Assembly (NCBI GenBank): GCA_001579985.1
Contig: LRSR01000265.1
Coordinates: 1 to 24,418 of the forward strand
Direction: 5' to 3'
Origin: Hypsibius dujardini
Taxonomy: Eukaryota; Tardigrada; Eutardigrada; Parachela; Hypsibiidae
DNA: 24,418 bases
The notes beneath the pieces are model-generated. The model did not search any database. It worked only from the letters and a program-made list of their open reading frames with translations, and was not told the DNA's origin. Below, in pieces: positions 1 to 11,200 of this stretch. A program made the translations under genes and the position numbers. Position 1 is the stretch's first letter, and every line of letters begins with the position of its first letter.

Positions 1-135
1 CTGTCTGTCTGTCTGTCTGTCTGTCCGCCTGCCTGTTTGTCTGTCTGTTTGTTTGTTTGTCTGTAATGTCAATCTACCTTTCTGTGGGTCTGTTTTTCTG
101 TTTTCTTGCCTGTCAGTCTGATTGTCTGATTGTCA
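1..135. repeat. Degenerate (CTGT)n tract
   Basis: Near-perfect CTGT units at the left edge decay rightwards into CTGT/TTGT/CCTG variants. The tract lies upstream of a splice acceptor (AG at 206-207), so it is probably the 3' part of an intron of the serine protease homologue gene. Confidence 0.85.
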
Positions 136-207
136 TTCTGTTACCTTCGTGTCTATCTTATATTCGCCTGTTATATGTTGATTGACTCTTCTATTTGCCT
201 GTTTCAG

Positions 208-2780
208 ACTCAGAAGAGAGTTTTGTCTGGAGCGGCGTGAAAGCCACCAACAGTCCCGCAGCCGGTCCGAAAGTGCGAGCCACCGTCATTTCTTCTGGCC
301 GCCAGTTCCCGAATTCCCGGAGCCGCGGGCAGGTCGTGCGAGTCCTTCAAATGCCCACGGATGAGGATGGGGAAACGCAGCCCTCGACACCTGACAAGCA
401 ACCCAAGAACCGTTCCATGATTGACGACCTTTTTGCTGGCTTACTGGCCGGTGGGCAGACCAGTTTAGAAAATAATGTCCTTTCCATCCAAAGCAGCAAC
501 ACGCACTTGACTCATAATGACGGGCGAGGACCCTTTATCGCCGGTCCTGTTGATGGTCCTGGACTAGGTGGGCCTCCACCTCCACCGCCCAATGGAGGTG
601 GATTCGGTACGTTTGGATTCATTATTTATGAACATATATTTACATTTAACATATTTGATTTATGGATTATTCCAACGTTTTTGTTATTAGTAATAGGGAT
701 GGCAAAACTAAACTTAGATTAAACTAACACTTTTAGTACTTCCAACTCATTTCTTGGCATTAGTTTTTTGGTTGACTAAAAAAATTAAACTACACGCTTT
801 AGTTATTAAAATTTAAATGGGAAAACCTAATCAAAAAACTAAAATCAGTGAACCAATTTCGACTAAAGCTAGAGTAAAAGTTTTATTTGCTAAAGAAACT
901 AAACTAACTAACCTATAGTAAATAAAATGATAATATAGTAAAATAAGAAATAAGATTAAACACAGTAATAATACAATTAATAATAATAAATAATGTCATT
1001 TTTTTCTAAAATTTGTAATTTTGAATACTAAAATTAGTGCAATGAATGTATCAATTTAATTGATTTCTCACTTCAAAGCAGCAGTTGTTTGTGAATAGAA
1101 TGATGATTGTTTACTGGCTCATCATGTTACAGGAAATGGTTTCAACAACGGCGGTTTCCAGCAGCAACTTCCCCCACCCGGGCAGTTCGCCCCTCAGCCC
1201 CTTCCACCGCCAATTCCCAACAACTGTGAGTGTCTCAACATTGCCGACTGCCATGACGTCGCGGGATTCGCCCGGCAAATCCGTCGAATGCGACGGGACT
1301 TCTGCGCCATCGGAAGTGTCCTGTGCTGCTCGGACCCTCGACCGGGATCTGGGGGTCCGCCCCCGCCCCCACCAGGTCGACCGCCGTTCCGACCGCAAGC
1401 CCAACCCGTCATCGTTGCCCCCCAGGGTCCGCCACTGATTGGAGGAAGTCGACCGGGTCCGCCGCCGCCCCCGCAGTGCGGAAGGAAGGGCGGGAATCCC
1501 CTGGCAAGGACACTGGATGTCGGCAATCCGCGGGACGTCGCGGAGTTTGGGGAGTATCCTTGGATGGCGGCCATTTTACGACTGGATTTGACTTATGTCT
1601 GCGGGGCGGTTCTCATCGATGTTAATGTTGTCCTGACGGCCGCTCATTGTGTGGCAAAGTGAGCAATAGGAGACAGACAAATGACGCTGACAATCACAGA
1701 CAGACACGAATATAGACAGGGACACAGCCAAATATTTATGCAAAGACATGTGGAAGCAGGCAACTGACACGACACAGACACAGATTCACAGACAAAGGCA
1801 AATAGGCACATGCACAGACAGACAGACAAGGACACAGACAGACGGATCAACAGTCAGAGACGCACAGATGCGGATACTACTGACACAGACACGGGTACGG
1901 ACGAAAATATAGACAAATGTTGTTAAGTGATGGTCTTTTCAGGTTGAAAGGCGAAGACATCATAGTAAGACTGGGGGAGTACGATGTGGGTGAGCAGCAA
2001 GAGTTACCCTTCCAGGATGTCCACGTTCGAAGTGTGGTCATTAACGGCGGCTATCACAGCGGCACGCTCCGCAACGACATTGCCATCTTGCTGCTCGATG
2101 GACCTGCCCGGTTGAGTAGCTATATCCGACCGGTTTGTCTACCGCCTCCGCAAGACATGTCGGGATTGATCTGCACCGTCACTGGATGGGGCAAAAATCG
2201 ACCACGTACGCTAAGTCTGTCTGTCTGTCTGTCTGTTGCTGTCGTTGTCGTTTGTTTGTCGTTCTTTCTCTCTGTCCAACTGTCTGTCTGCTTCTCAGTT
2301 TATCTATCCGTTTGTTTGTTAGATGTCTGTCTGCAAACGTGTTGCTTTTCAGGAGGACATTTTTCGCCTATCCTAAAGGAAGTAGATCTTCCAGTCATTG
2401 ACAACGGCAAGTGCGAGGCCCTGTATCGTGGGTCAGCAGAATTGGGTCCCGTTTTCAACCTCCATCCTAGTATGCTGTGTGCCGGTCTTCCAGGCAAAGA
2501 CGCATGCAGCGTAAGTTCCATCGAAAAGTCGGTCTTTTTCTGATGTTGCTTAGTCTGATTGGTTGATAATGATTATACTAAAGGATTATTTCCTAAAAAG
2601 CGTACTTTTTCATCGTATTCGCAGGGTGATGGCGGAAGTCCGTTGGTGTGCAACGTGGACGGAGCTTGGCGGCTAGCTGGCCTAGTCTCCTGGGGCATCG
2701 GTTGCGGCCAGTACCCCGGTGTGTATACTCGCGTACAGAGTTTCGTGCCTTGGATCAACGACGTGATGTCTAGAGGCTAG
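208..2780 (+). CDS. Clip-domain serine protease homologue (catalytic Ser replaced by Gly), 5' partial
   Basis: Exons 208-606, 1133-1658, 1943-2205, 2353-2510 and 2625-2780 (stop TAG) join in consistent phase and give 499 residues; the start is outside the window. In order: a disordered N-terminal part with Gly/Pro-rich stretches; a six-cysteine clip-like module (CECLNIADC ... C ... CC, about 1208-1332); a second Pro-rich linker; and a trypsin-like S1A domain beginning at [13 protein letters not shown]. The His motif TAAHC and the Asp motif RNDIAIL are intact. The usual GDSGGP reads GDGGSP (2625-2642), so the nucleophile Ser195 is Gly. That substitution marks the arthropod SPH group (masquerade and PPAF-II type), which are non-proteolytic cofactors of the haemolymph prophenoloxidase and clotting cascades. 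Secretion and an immune role are inferred from the family, because the signal peptide would be upstream. The assignment as an SPH is firm; the exact orthologue is not. Confidence 0.88.
607..1132 (+). other. AT-rich 526-bp intron of the serine protease homologue
   Basis: Donor GTACGT at 607 and acceptor TTACAG ending at 1132. The interior (about 700-930) is dense in ACTAA and TTAGT words on both strands. It begins near 695 with TAGGGATGGCAAAAC, which resembles the ends of some hAT-type elements. No coding potential was seen. Confidence 0.7.
1669..1915. repeat. Degenerate (ACAG)n tract in an SPH intron
   Basis: Period-4 ACAG/ACAC/ATAG units fill most of the intron 1659-1942 between the His-motif exon and the Asp-motif exon. 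Short open frames across it are artefacts of the repeat. Confidence 0.85.
2214..2335. repeat. Degenerate (CTGT)n tract in an SPH intron
   Basis: CTGT units fill the intron 2206-2352. They are in the opposite orientation to the tract of the preceding intron of the same gene. The region stays open in the frame of the flanking exons, but it interrupts the protease fold and has clear GT and AG borders. Confidence 0.85.
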
Positions 2781-2918
2781 AACTCCAAAGCGACCATTGA
2801 ATGCCTTTTTTCTGAGCCGTTTGTCACTCAATATTTTTCTGCTTGCTTTATCAAGTAGGCCTGATAAGCAACAGTGCGTGCCTGGTGCACAACAACAACC
2901 AAACAAATATTAATTATG

Positions 2919-2924
2919 AATAAA
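2919..2924 (+). promoter_or_regulatory. Poly(A) signal AATAAA of the SPH gene
   Basis: AATAAA lies 138 nt after the TAG stop, inside TATGAATAAATTT. It is the first canonical hexamer downstream on this strand. Confidence 0.6.
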
Positions 2925-3072
2925 TTTAATAGAAAATCTGCTAGGAGTAAGACAAAACGTTCCGTCTGTCCGTCTGTTTGTCTGTTTGTCTCTCTGTTTG
3001 TTTGTCTGCATGACTGCATGTGTGTCTGTGTATGTGTTCAGTTACGTGTCGGTCTGTCAACGTTAGTGCCTG

Positions 3073-3078
3073 TTTATT
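3073..3078 (-). promoter_or_regulatory. Poly(A) signal AATAAA of the Gli gene
   Basis: TTTATT on the + strand is AATAAA on the - strand. It lies about 20 nt after the Gli stop codon, so the 3' UTR would be very short. Confidence 0.5.
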
Positions 3079-3096
3079 CATTTGTCAGTGTGAAGT

Positions 3097-6073
3097 TTAA
3101 ACAGGGAAGTAGAGGCTAGAGCTCCGTTGCCTATCCATTCCAAAATTGGGTATCAAATCTGCGCTCAGAAAGCTACGCTGATCGAGATGCGGACTGTCTC
3201 GATGCAAATGTTCCGGGAACGCATTTTGGTTCGGTTGTTCAATATAAAAGATTGGGTTCCCATTGCTGCCTGAATTCGTGTTTGAAGAATGGAAATTGTC
3301 GAAATAGGCAGGATTAAGCTGTCCGTCCAGTTGATCGTAGTTTTGCTGAATCGTCGGCAGAACAATATCGTCCTCTTCTTCCGCCTCATAGCTGACGGTG
3401 GATTGATTGTTCTGACGACTCTCGCTGTACTGCTGGAGGTAGCGAACCATGTCGTCGGAGAAGGCCATTTGAGGGAATTGGAATGTCTGATCCGGATAGT
3501 CTTCTTCGGGGAAGTTCTGCAGCGGGAGAGAGGCAGCAGAGCAGATGCCGTTCCGTCGCATGTGACCTCGGTTAGAGGATTGTGGTACTTGGAGGTGGTT
3601 AGTTGTCGGTACGTTGACGGGCTGAAAAAAATTTTATTCAGTCAAGTTTTAAGGCAATATTGTCTGCATTTCTGTTCGTATGTATGCCTGCAGAGTTGCC
3701 TATCCGGCTGTCTCTCTACCTATCTGTCTGCCTGTTTGTTTCCTTGTTAACTGTCTATCGTATATGCATGTCCATCTGGCTGCCTGTTTCATTTCGACCC
3801 AAAAACTGTCAATCAGTTGTTCTACCTCCCGGTTGGTCTATTTTAATGTGACAGGTTTAATTAATGCGGAAACCACAGCCTTTCGACCAAATTCTGTTTG
3901 CGAAACAAGGGTGGGACTGGTGAGAGAAACGCTTATTATTTTGTCGCTCACGGATTGGTCTTATCAGTCAGTCGATAATTTGCAGAATGTATCTTACGTT
4001 CAATATCAAGCGGATATCTGGATTGAAACTTACCGGGTAGGAACTTACTTATTGGAAAAGCGATTTTTTTGCTAATTTGCAAACCTTCAGTCTTTGATAA
4101 CCAACCAAGACCTACTATTGCGGAACGCCCTCACTTTGAGGCAGTTTTACAATACTTAACATTTAAAAAATTTATGAATAAATGTATTTTAATATTTAAA
4201 TATTTAGACATCGGTAAGTGACGAAAATGTCCCTCAATAAAAAATTCGCCAAAAATTTAGAAAAAATTAAAATAAAAAGAATCTGATTTAAAACAGTAGT
4301 AAAAACGCATCTTAATCATGGTCGGGGAAAATTTCAAGAGGATGGGAGAGCTCAAGATTAATTTGTGCACCGAACTAAGTGACGAAATGTCAGGGAGCTC
4401 TCTGGCGATTTTACCTTGGACGAGCCTTTCATGAGTCTCGCTCTTTGCTGAAACGCCCTACCGAGTACCCGAATGCATTTTATCTTTGTAAACTGTTGTC
4501 TGAGAAAAGAGTTTGTTGAAGTTTGAGCAGTTGCATCCTCACAGCGAAAGCTATGACGTGGCGACATTTTATCACAGAGATTAAAGATTTGAGCCTTGTC
4601 AGGCCTTGTTGGGCTCTTCAATTTTCGATACGGGTGAAGTCGCAAAATTACAAAAGTGATTATTATTTATGAAAGCCCACACAATATGCTTCAAACTGCT
4701 GTTTCCAAAAGGGCTTTGTACGTTTTCCCAAAACGCGAACATGGAGACAATTACCAAGCCTCGCAAACCGCGGGTTAAAATTGTGCTGCGAGGACATTTC
4801 CAAATTCGACCAAGGTTACGATAAATGAAGTTCTCATTTATAATTATGCACGATAAACAAATTCGAGTACAGTTGTTTGGAAGCCAATTAAATTTGCTAC
4901 ATTTTAGCATCATCAGATTTTTGTAACGATTGACGCGCACGACCTCGGCAATTTGTAAATATTTTCCAAAACGTAAGTTTCTACCGGTATAGCGGATGTG
5001 ATCATGGTCTTGAACTGGTAATCTTTTAGTCCTAGTGCCACTGCCATCAACACCTGGCACGATTTGCTACTTAAATCAACCAATCAAAGTTTCATGGGAC
5101 TGCGTTTTCTGCAGTGTGAGTGAATTTTTGTCCGTATGTCTCTGGCTGTGTGTGTGTCTGTTTGTTTGACTGATTGTCTGACTGTTTGTATGTCTGTCTG
5201 TCAGTTCGTTTATAAATCCTTATGTCCGTCTCTTTGTGACCTTGTCTGTCTGTCTGTCTGTTTGTACCTCTCTCCCCCAGTTTGCTTGTGTGACGAATTA
5301 CCTACCACACTAATCCGCCTGGTGAGATTATGGTATGGTCCACTTTGTCCAGAGCCACCGTTTCCTATCTGCCTGGTGATGGGTTGATTCCGCTGTGGGG
5401 TTGTCTGTCTGGACCGCATGTACAGCTTCTGCTGATAACCCACCAACGTTCCGGCCAGATTAGGCGCACTGAACCTCCTTGTGGATCGATTCAGTCCAGC
5501 CGGCGACGACACAGGACTGGTCTCTTGGAGTGCCTGGATTAGCGACACTTCACTGGGGCATGCCGACAGGGTCTGACTGCCGTCCGACAGCATGCTGGAG
5601 TAGTAGTCGCTGGAAATGCTGACGTTGCTGCCGCGTCTTTCCATCTCCCCAGAGAACGCCTGGCTAGTGTTGGAGTTTTCCCCGGCGTAGGCCTGCATAT
5701 CTGCGAGACGCTTGTTGAGTTCGGCCTGTGGGTCATACGGCCAGTCGGGCAGACAGCTGTCGGGGCTGGACACCGAGACAAATTCGCCGAAGGAACACGG
5801 CGACGGGGACGCGGACGGGATCAGATTCAGCGAAGAAGCCCAGGAATCGACGCGCTGAAATTGTTCTTGCAGGAAATTATTGTGAAGCATGGGAACGTGA
5901 TGCTGTTGAAAGTTTTTGTTGCTATAGTCTGAGGTGGCTGGGGAGCTTTCATCGTGAATGTAGTCTTGAAAGATAGCGGGAGAGATTGATGGGAAATGGC
6001 CCGCCTGAAATATAGAAACATAGAGAATTGATGATTGACTAACTGACCGGCAAACAGATAGACAGACAGACAA

Positions 6074-6104
<31 letters not shown>

Positions 6105-7120
6105 AACACACCAAACGGCGGACACGCAGACGGACAGATAGACTAGCCAGGCTAGTCACATAGACAAGCAGACAGACAAATAGGATTATCAAGGTGGCAA
6201 ACCCGCTCCAAGTTAGTTGAAACAGCTTGAAAATGTGGTTCCGTCACAGCTAGTAAATCTTTTTGCCCTTGCACGCCACAGGTCGCTGCAGTGTCGAAAT
6301 TATTCTTTACGTTATCTTGAGTGTCAGTTCTTCTTGCTTGCGGCGGAATCGCGCTACCGGTATGGACCGTCTTCACGTGCTTTCGCAGGGAACTCGGATC
6401 GGTGTAACACTTGGCACAGTCTGGAAACTTGCAGACATACTGCTTCTAAAGCACAACAATGAATGCAAACAAACAATGAAACTTGAAGGTCTCTCTGGCA
6501 AAACGAAACTAAAAGCTGCCCTACCGTGCCGGAATGAGTCCGCTTTTGATGTTTTTGTCGGTCGGACGCGTTGGAAAAGGCCCGGGTGCATCCCGGAATC
6601 TCGCAGAGATATGGCCGTTCTCCGGTGTGACTGCGAAGATGAGTCTTCAGGTTCTCCAGGCGAGAGTATGATTTGGTGCAGTTCTCAAACTGCGGGTGGT
6701 AGAGCAAGATAGTCAGAAACGGCAGCAGGAATAATGGGCGCAACTCTAGTGACAAGGCCTGAAGACCTGGCCGAAACATCATAGTCAAAGATATAGGCAT
6801 AGATCATAGACAGCCAGACAAAGTCTGAGACACAGATGAACATACAGAGAGACAGACAAAGAGACAGATAGACACACACATAGACAGGCAGACAGGCATG
6901 AAAGGTTACCGCTTACCGAACAACAGTGTGGTTTCTCGCCCGTGTGTCGGCGCATATGCACCACCAGCATGTACTGAGCCTTGAAGGGCTTTCCGTCCCG
7001 GCAACAGTCGGTCCAGCGACAGACAAAAGACTTCTTCTCCGAAAGCACAGAGCCATCTTGACTGCTCCCTTGACTGGAAACACTGTCACTAATAACGAGA
7101 TTTTGCAGATTTAAGTCCAT
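3097..7120 (-). CDS. gli: Gli/Cubitus interruptus-type C2H2 transcription factor, short form without finger 1
   Basis: Exons on the - strand: 7120-6917, 6689-6525, 6445-6311, 6004-5306 and 3621-3097. All joins are phase 0 and give 575 residues. Fingers 2-5 are unmistakable: [20 protein letters not shown] (residues 34-53), [34 protein letters not shown] and [15 protein letters not shown]. Fingers 4-5 carry most base contacts in GLI1. Downstream are three PKA consensus sites: RRGS (291-294), RRFS (344-347) and RRIS (397-400). The first sits in [16 protein letters not shown], which resembles the first PKA/CK1 site of Drosophila Ci. The C-terminal part has FSDDMVRYL and an acidic EAEEEDD patch. 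Finger 1 and the N-terminal Sufu-binding region are not visible. The ATG follows a plausible acceptor (GCATATAG), so either a 5' UTR exon or an unseen coding exon precedes it. The role expected from the family is Hedgehog-pathway output in the nucleus. Confidence 0.85.
3660..3790. repeat. Degenerate (CTGT)n tract, Gli intron
   Basis: CTGCCTGT/CTGTCTA units lie close to the acceptor side of the last Gli intron, in antisense orientation to the gene. Confidence 0.75.
5130..5285. repeat. Degenerate (CTGT)n tract, Gli intron
   Basis: CTGTTTGT/CTGTCTGT units lie immediately inside the donor of the last Gli intron. Confidence 0.8.
6040..6180. repeat. Degenerate (ACAG)n tract, Gli intron
   Basis: ACAGACAG with AAACAGAC variants lies in the intron 6310-6005, just upstream (in gene sense) of the large serine-rich exon. 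In the gene's sense it reads CTGT. Confidence 0.85.
6790..6898. repeat. Degenerate (ACAG)n tract, Gli intron 1
   Basis: AGACAGAC units lie in the intron 6916-6690 that splits the linker between finger 2 and finger 3. Confidence 0.8.
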
Positions 7121-8233
7121 CGTTGCACTCTATATGCAAAAATAAAAAAACCAAGATTTTAGTTGTGAATGAAAATAGAAAAGAAAAGGTAACGCGCGAG
7201 AGTAAGAGTAAAGGTGGCACGTGCAGAAATGTTTTATCTCTACTACGCGTAATGAAATTGAGAAATTCCGGTAATTCAGTCACGAGTGAAGGCCATCCAG
7301 TGCTGACAGCGGAGCTCACGCCCGGGAGGGGTGAGCTTTAATAATTCAACTGCTGAATCCAGCACAAAAACGTGGCCTTTTCTGCTGAGTGTTGCGGAAA
7401 TGCCGCCACTCTCACTTGGATATTAACGCAACCGTAGGCACAAAACCAATTCGACCGCCAGTCAAGCGCCTGCAAATTCATCGTGAAATATTGAACTTGA
7501 TATACTCGAAAGTTCACTTTTCGGCAAACATTCGTGGACCCAGGTGCCTGGCGGATCAAAACCCATCGAAGGAATTTTAATTTGCCCAAGCACAGAGCAG
7601 GACGTGAAGAGTACAGTAGTATGACGTTCTGACGGTCTGACTTCCTATTGCCCGATCGCTTGCCTCTCTACAGGCGATCACCGTCTGCCTGTCTAGCACG
7701 GCTGCAACGTCCCTATCGTTTTGTTTGTCAGTCTGTCTATCGTCTGTCTGTCACATCACTTACCTATACGTACCTGTCTGTCCGTCAAATATTCTTTTTC
7801 AGTTTCTGTCTGTTGTCTTTGTCTTCTAAGTTAGTCTGTCTGACTCTATGTATGCCTGTCTGTATATTCAAGTGCTGTACATGTACGTATATGCCTACCC
7901 ACCTCAGTTGTTTGTCTGCTTGATTCTTTCAATATCTTTCCGTCTTTTTCAATATTTCCCTATATTTGTGAGTTTATCGACCTGTCTCGCAATGCTGATG
8001 ACAAAAAAATTGTACAGCCAATAAAGTTTCCCGAATATTTAATCAAAATAAAAAATCATAAATTATCATTACACATGTGCACAGAGATAACAATAAAAAG
8101 AACCGTCCCCTCTTTCAGCTTCATCAACAACTATTCTCTAGATTTCACGGACCCAACAAGTAGATAAAAATTAGAAAAAAGCAAAGAGCAGCAGACAGTG
8201 GGTACCTCAAAGTACAAACGTAACAAGAGTGCC
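7121..8233. other. Spacer between the Gli 5' end and the TUT1 3' end
   Basis: This 1.1-kb stretch has no recognisable gene. It must hold the Gli promoter or 5' UTR and the TUT1 3' UTR. A degenerate CTGT tract occupies about 7640-7930. An ATTAAA-type variant poly(A) hexamer for TUT1 is at 8043-8038 on the - strand. A possible non-coding - strand exon (acceptor TTTGCAG, donor GTGAGA) lies near 7490-7430, but no conserved protein sequence was seen there. Confidence 0.6.
7640..7930. repeat. Degenerate (CTGT)n tract, spacer
   Basis: CTGTCTGT units with many substitutions lie in the spacer upstream of Gli. Confidence 0.75.
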
Positions 8234-11200
8234 TCAAGTGTTAACGGTGTTGCCGGTGGTAGTGATGCCATCCACAGAGGACGGCGAGACCGGTTCCGGC
8301 CCGGCGGTAGTGACTTTCCCTTCTGCTTCCACCACAACCGCCTTGACAGCGGGCGGCTCTGCCGGTTTCAGGTAGCGCCGCGTCTGTTCCGGGAGGAATT
8401 TCCACAGGATGTCAAAAAATTCCCTGCCGAAAATGAAAAGTGAAAAGGTTATGTAAATAGCCAAAATAATTATGATATTAGTTAAAAATTAATTTATTTT
8501 CTGCTACCTGTGGTAAAACTCGCGGCAAAAAGCTTCATAAGTTAAACAAAAAAAACTATGTGCCATTGCTATAGACGTGAAAACGAAGTATATCCATAAA
8601 AGAACGTCAGAAAAATAAAACCGGATAACGCACATAAATGACAAATAAATTTAGAGAAGTTTCCAAAATCAACCTCAGTATTACTATTTCATATTCTTAC
8701 ACTATAAAAGAAATATCAATTGTGATAATTTGCTAGACACTACTGGCAGAAGATTGAGGTTTCTACTTGCCTGACTGGATCAGTCTTTTGCGGACAGGTG
8801 AGGAAGATGCACACCTTCTCTGACTCGACATTATTGAGCATGAGCGTAACGTAAAAGTCAAAGGCCACCTGGCGGTGGGTCGTCCTGTGGAGATGGTTGC
8901 CGATTGCCGCTTCCATCTCCCACTCCTCCGCGGGGGTCGACAGCTTAGCCAGTTCTGGCTTTTTTGATAGCTGCTTCCGGATGTTGCGTCGCTTACTCCA
9001 ACTCTCACATTCCAGGCGGCAGTGCAGATCCACCAGCACCGGGCCCAGTGGGTGGATGGCCCGACTGAAGGGGAAACTACCTACAAACAAACGGAAAAAA
9101 CATCTCAAAATTCAAATTACCCATTTGATATTAGCAGAACAAAATTATTCATATTAATCTCAATCTTACAGAAATACATGTACTCTTACAGTAAATGAAT
9201 ACAGCAAAAACTATGCTGCGGCATACAATGAATAAATCGCCAAAATTTAGCAACTTAATTGATATTCAACGCAAATAATGAAAAGAAATAAGCAACGGAA
9301 AATGAGCGATAAAATAAAATGGCCTAAAAATTGTCAAGACACAAGATGAAATAAATGCACATTGAGAAATGAACAATAAATGCCAAATACCTCTCGAACC
9401 AAAAGATAAATTAATTGACTTAAGCGTCTTACCAAATTCTTCCCTAGATATTTCCCGGACAAATTCACAGCGGAAAAATTGCATCAGCATTTTAGCCGTC
9501 AAGCCGGCCACCTTCTGGCCGAACTCATCGTCCAGTTCCTTCAAACTGCGACTAGGTGAGATGGAGATCATGACGGGATAGTCGGGCAGGTCCGCGGCGG
9601 CGTGATCAATGTTGAAGAGCACCAGCAGGTTGAGCGGCATCCGAGTGAACACGGCAACCTCCTGACGGAGAAACTCCCGGAACGAGATGAACGTCGTCAG
9701 GCACACTGATTTGGCGATGTTGTGCGCGAGATCAAATGGATCCTACAAAAACAATCAAAAAGAGCAAATACAAGCCCTGGAGAGCTTCCGGGCATAAATT
9801 TCGTTAAATAAAAAAAAAGATAATTTATTTAAATGATTTTCTATTTAAGCGATATCATTTGTTTTCACCTGAAGATTGACGTAACGAAACCGGAATCCCT
9901 CCTCCGGCACGGGGAAGTCTTCCACGGGCAGGACTTCGCCGGTGTAGCCGCACATAACGTGGTTGGTGAAGGGAAAATCCACGTAAAAGTTGAAAAATTG
10001 AACAAGCAGTTCCGCTGTGAAAGAAATGTCAAAAACAATTTCACTACACAAATCATCTCAATCAAGGAAATGCCAGAGTAGAAGCGCGGAACCAAGCGCA
10101 TAGGAAGTGATTATTTGATCCGCGCCACGTAAAATTCCTCCAAAAACTGCTGGCTGATTTATTGAATGAATCAACCAAATAAAGTAACTGAAATGGGACA
10201 ACAGAACTAAAGTATAAAAGTAAACTACAGCACTATCAATTTCAAGACAGACAACGCAACTCTCACAAACTCTCTTGAACTACGTAGAATGAACCAAAAT
10301 CAAACACTGCTGTTATTATTGGAGCAGTAAAACCTTGTGAAGTTGAAATGCAATCAATAGATGTATAATTACCTAATAGTTGATTAATAAAATGAAATTC
10401 TGCTATTCAGCACTTAAAGTAATAACATTTTACTAGAGCAGTACGAAAAATATAAACCTATATTAAGAATGGAGCAAATGTTTGAGTTATACCAAAACAA
10501 TTGCTGAAATAAAACAAACTTTAAAACATCCTACAGATTTGCCGACATTCCGAAACTATGAAATCATTTTTAAAATGGATGTTTAAATCTATGGTCGTAT
10601 TCGCTTAGATATAAACCGTTATTTACCTGGTGAGGATTTATTTAGGGAGGGCGGAATAATTGTGGCAATATGCCTGATATGGTTCACCGGCATGTCGAAA
10701 CTGAATTTCCCGCCTGGTGGAGGGGCGTCACCGGATGGGCCGGGAAGAGGAGTGTCCTTTTCCGTCTCCATCCAAAAGACAATCTGCTCAGGCGTGGGTA
10801 GAACCGCGGGCTTGGTCTGGTGGAGGAAGAAGACCAGCAGCATTGTCAGGGCGTATTTGGTGAAGGCAGTGTCACCACACAACTCCTTCGTCTCAGCCCA
10901 CCGACGAAGGGTGTAGACTAACGGGCGCATTCGTGGATCCAGGTAGCTGTAGAGGATGAGCAGGCCGGTGTTCTGAAAGACCATTCTGTAAACAGAAAGA
11001 CCGATGGGGTAAGTGTCAGATAACTGTCTGGGTTTCAGCAAGACTTCCACGTATCCATCTGTTTGCTTATTGGCAACAGGAATGTCTTCCGGTGAGTCGG
11101 TCTAACTGATCACGGCCTGACTGAATTGCCTGCTTGTCTGAGACATTGTTGTTTCTATGCCTGCCTCTACCTTGGTTGATCGGTTCGTTAGAAATGCCTG

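Larger units (their letters stand above)
2781..3096. other. Convergent 3' spacer between the SPH and Gli genes
   Basis: This 316-bp spacer between two stop codons holds one poly(A) signal for each gene and a degenerate CTGT tract (about 2960-3060). No gene was seen. Confidence 0.75.
3622..5305 (-). other. 1.68-kb last intron of the Gli gene
   Basis: Donor GTAGGT at 5305 and acceptor TTTTTTCAG ending at 3622. CTGT tracts sit near both ends (3660-3790 and 5130-5285), with an AT-rich middle. The word TAAGTGACGAAA-TGTC occurs twice (4215-4231 and 4376-4391). I see no finger or other conserved exon in it. Open frames such as 5060-4599 look like chance. Confidence 0.7.

Noticed and set aside
1194-1574. 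126-codon antisense frame opposite the clip and Pro-rich exon
   Set aside because: A Gly/Pro-rich shadow of the GC-rich coding strand with no independent support.
1917-2543. Single long open frame through the third SPH intron
   Set aside because: The in-frame CTGT tract 2206-2352 encodes repetitive Leu/Cys/Ser residues in the middle of the protease fold, with clear splice sites on both sides.
4599-5060. 153-codon open frame on the - strand inside the long Gli intron
   Set aside because: It has no Gli-like sequence, and the flanking exons already join in phase 0 without it.
7338-7589. Candidate upstream Gli exon carrying finger 1
   Set aside because: A fragment WFCAYGC with an acceptor and donor is visible, but it lacks the CHWxxC and HIxxxH pattern of Gli finger 1.
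8761-8772. GT donor GTAGAA for the TUT1 intron
   Set aside because: It leaves phase 0, and the next exon would read GGA ATT TTT TGA. The overlapping GC donor restores frame and a conserved family C-terminus.
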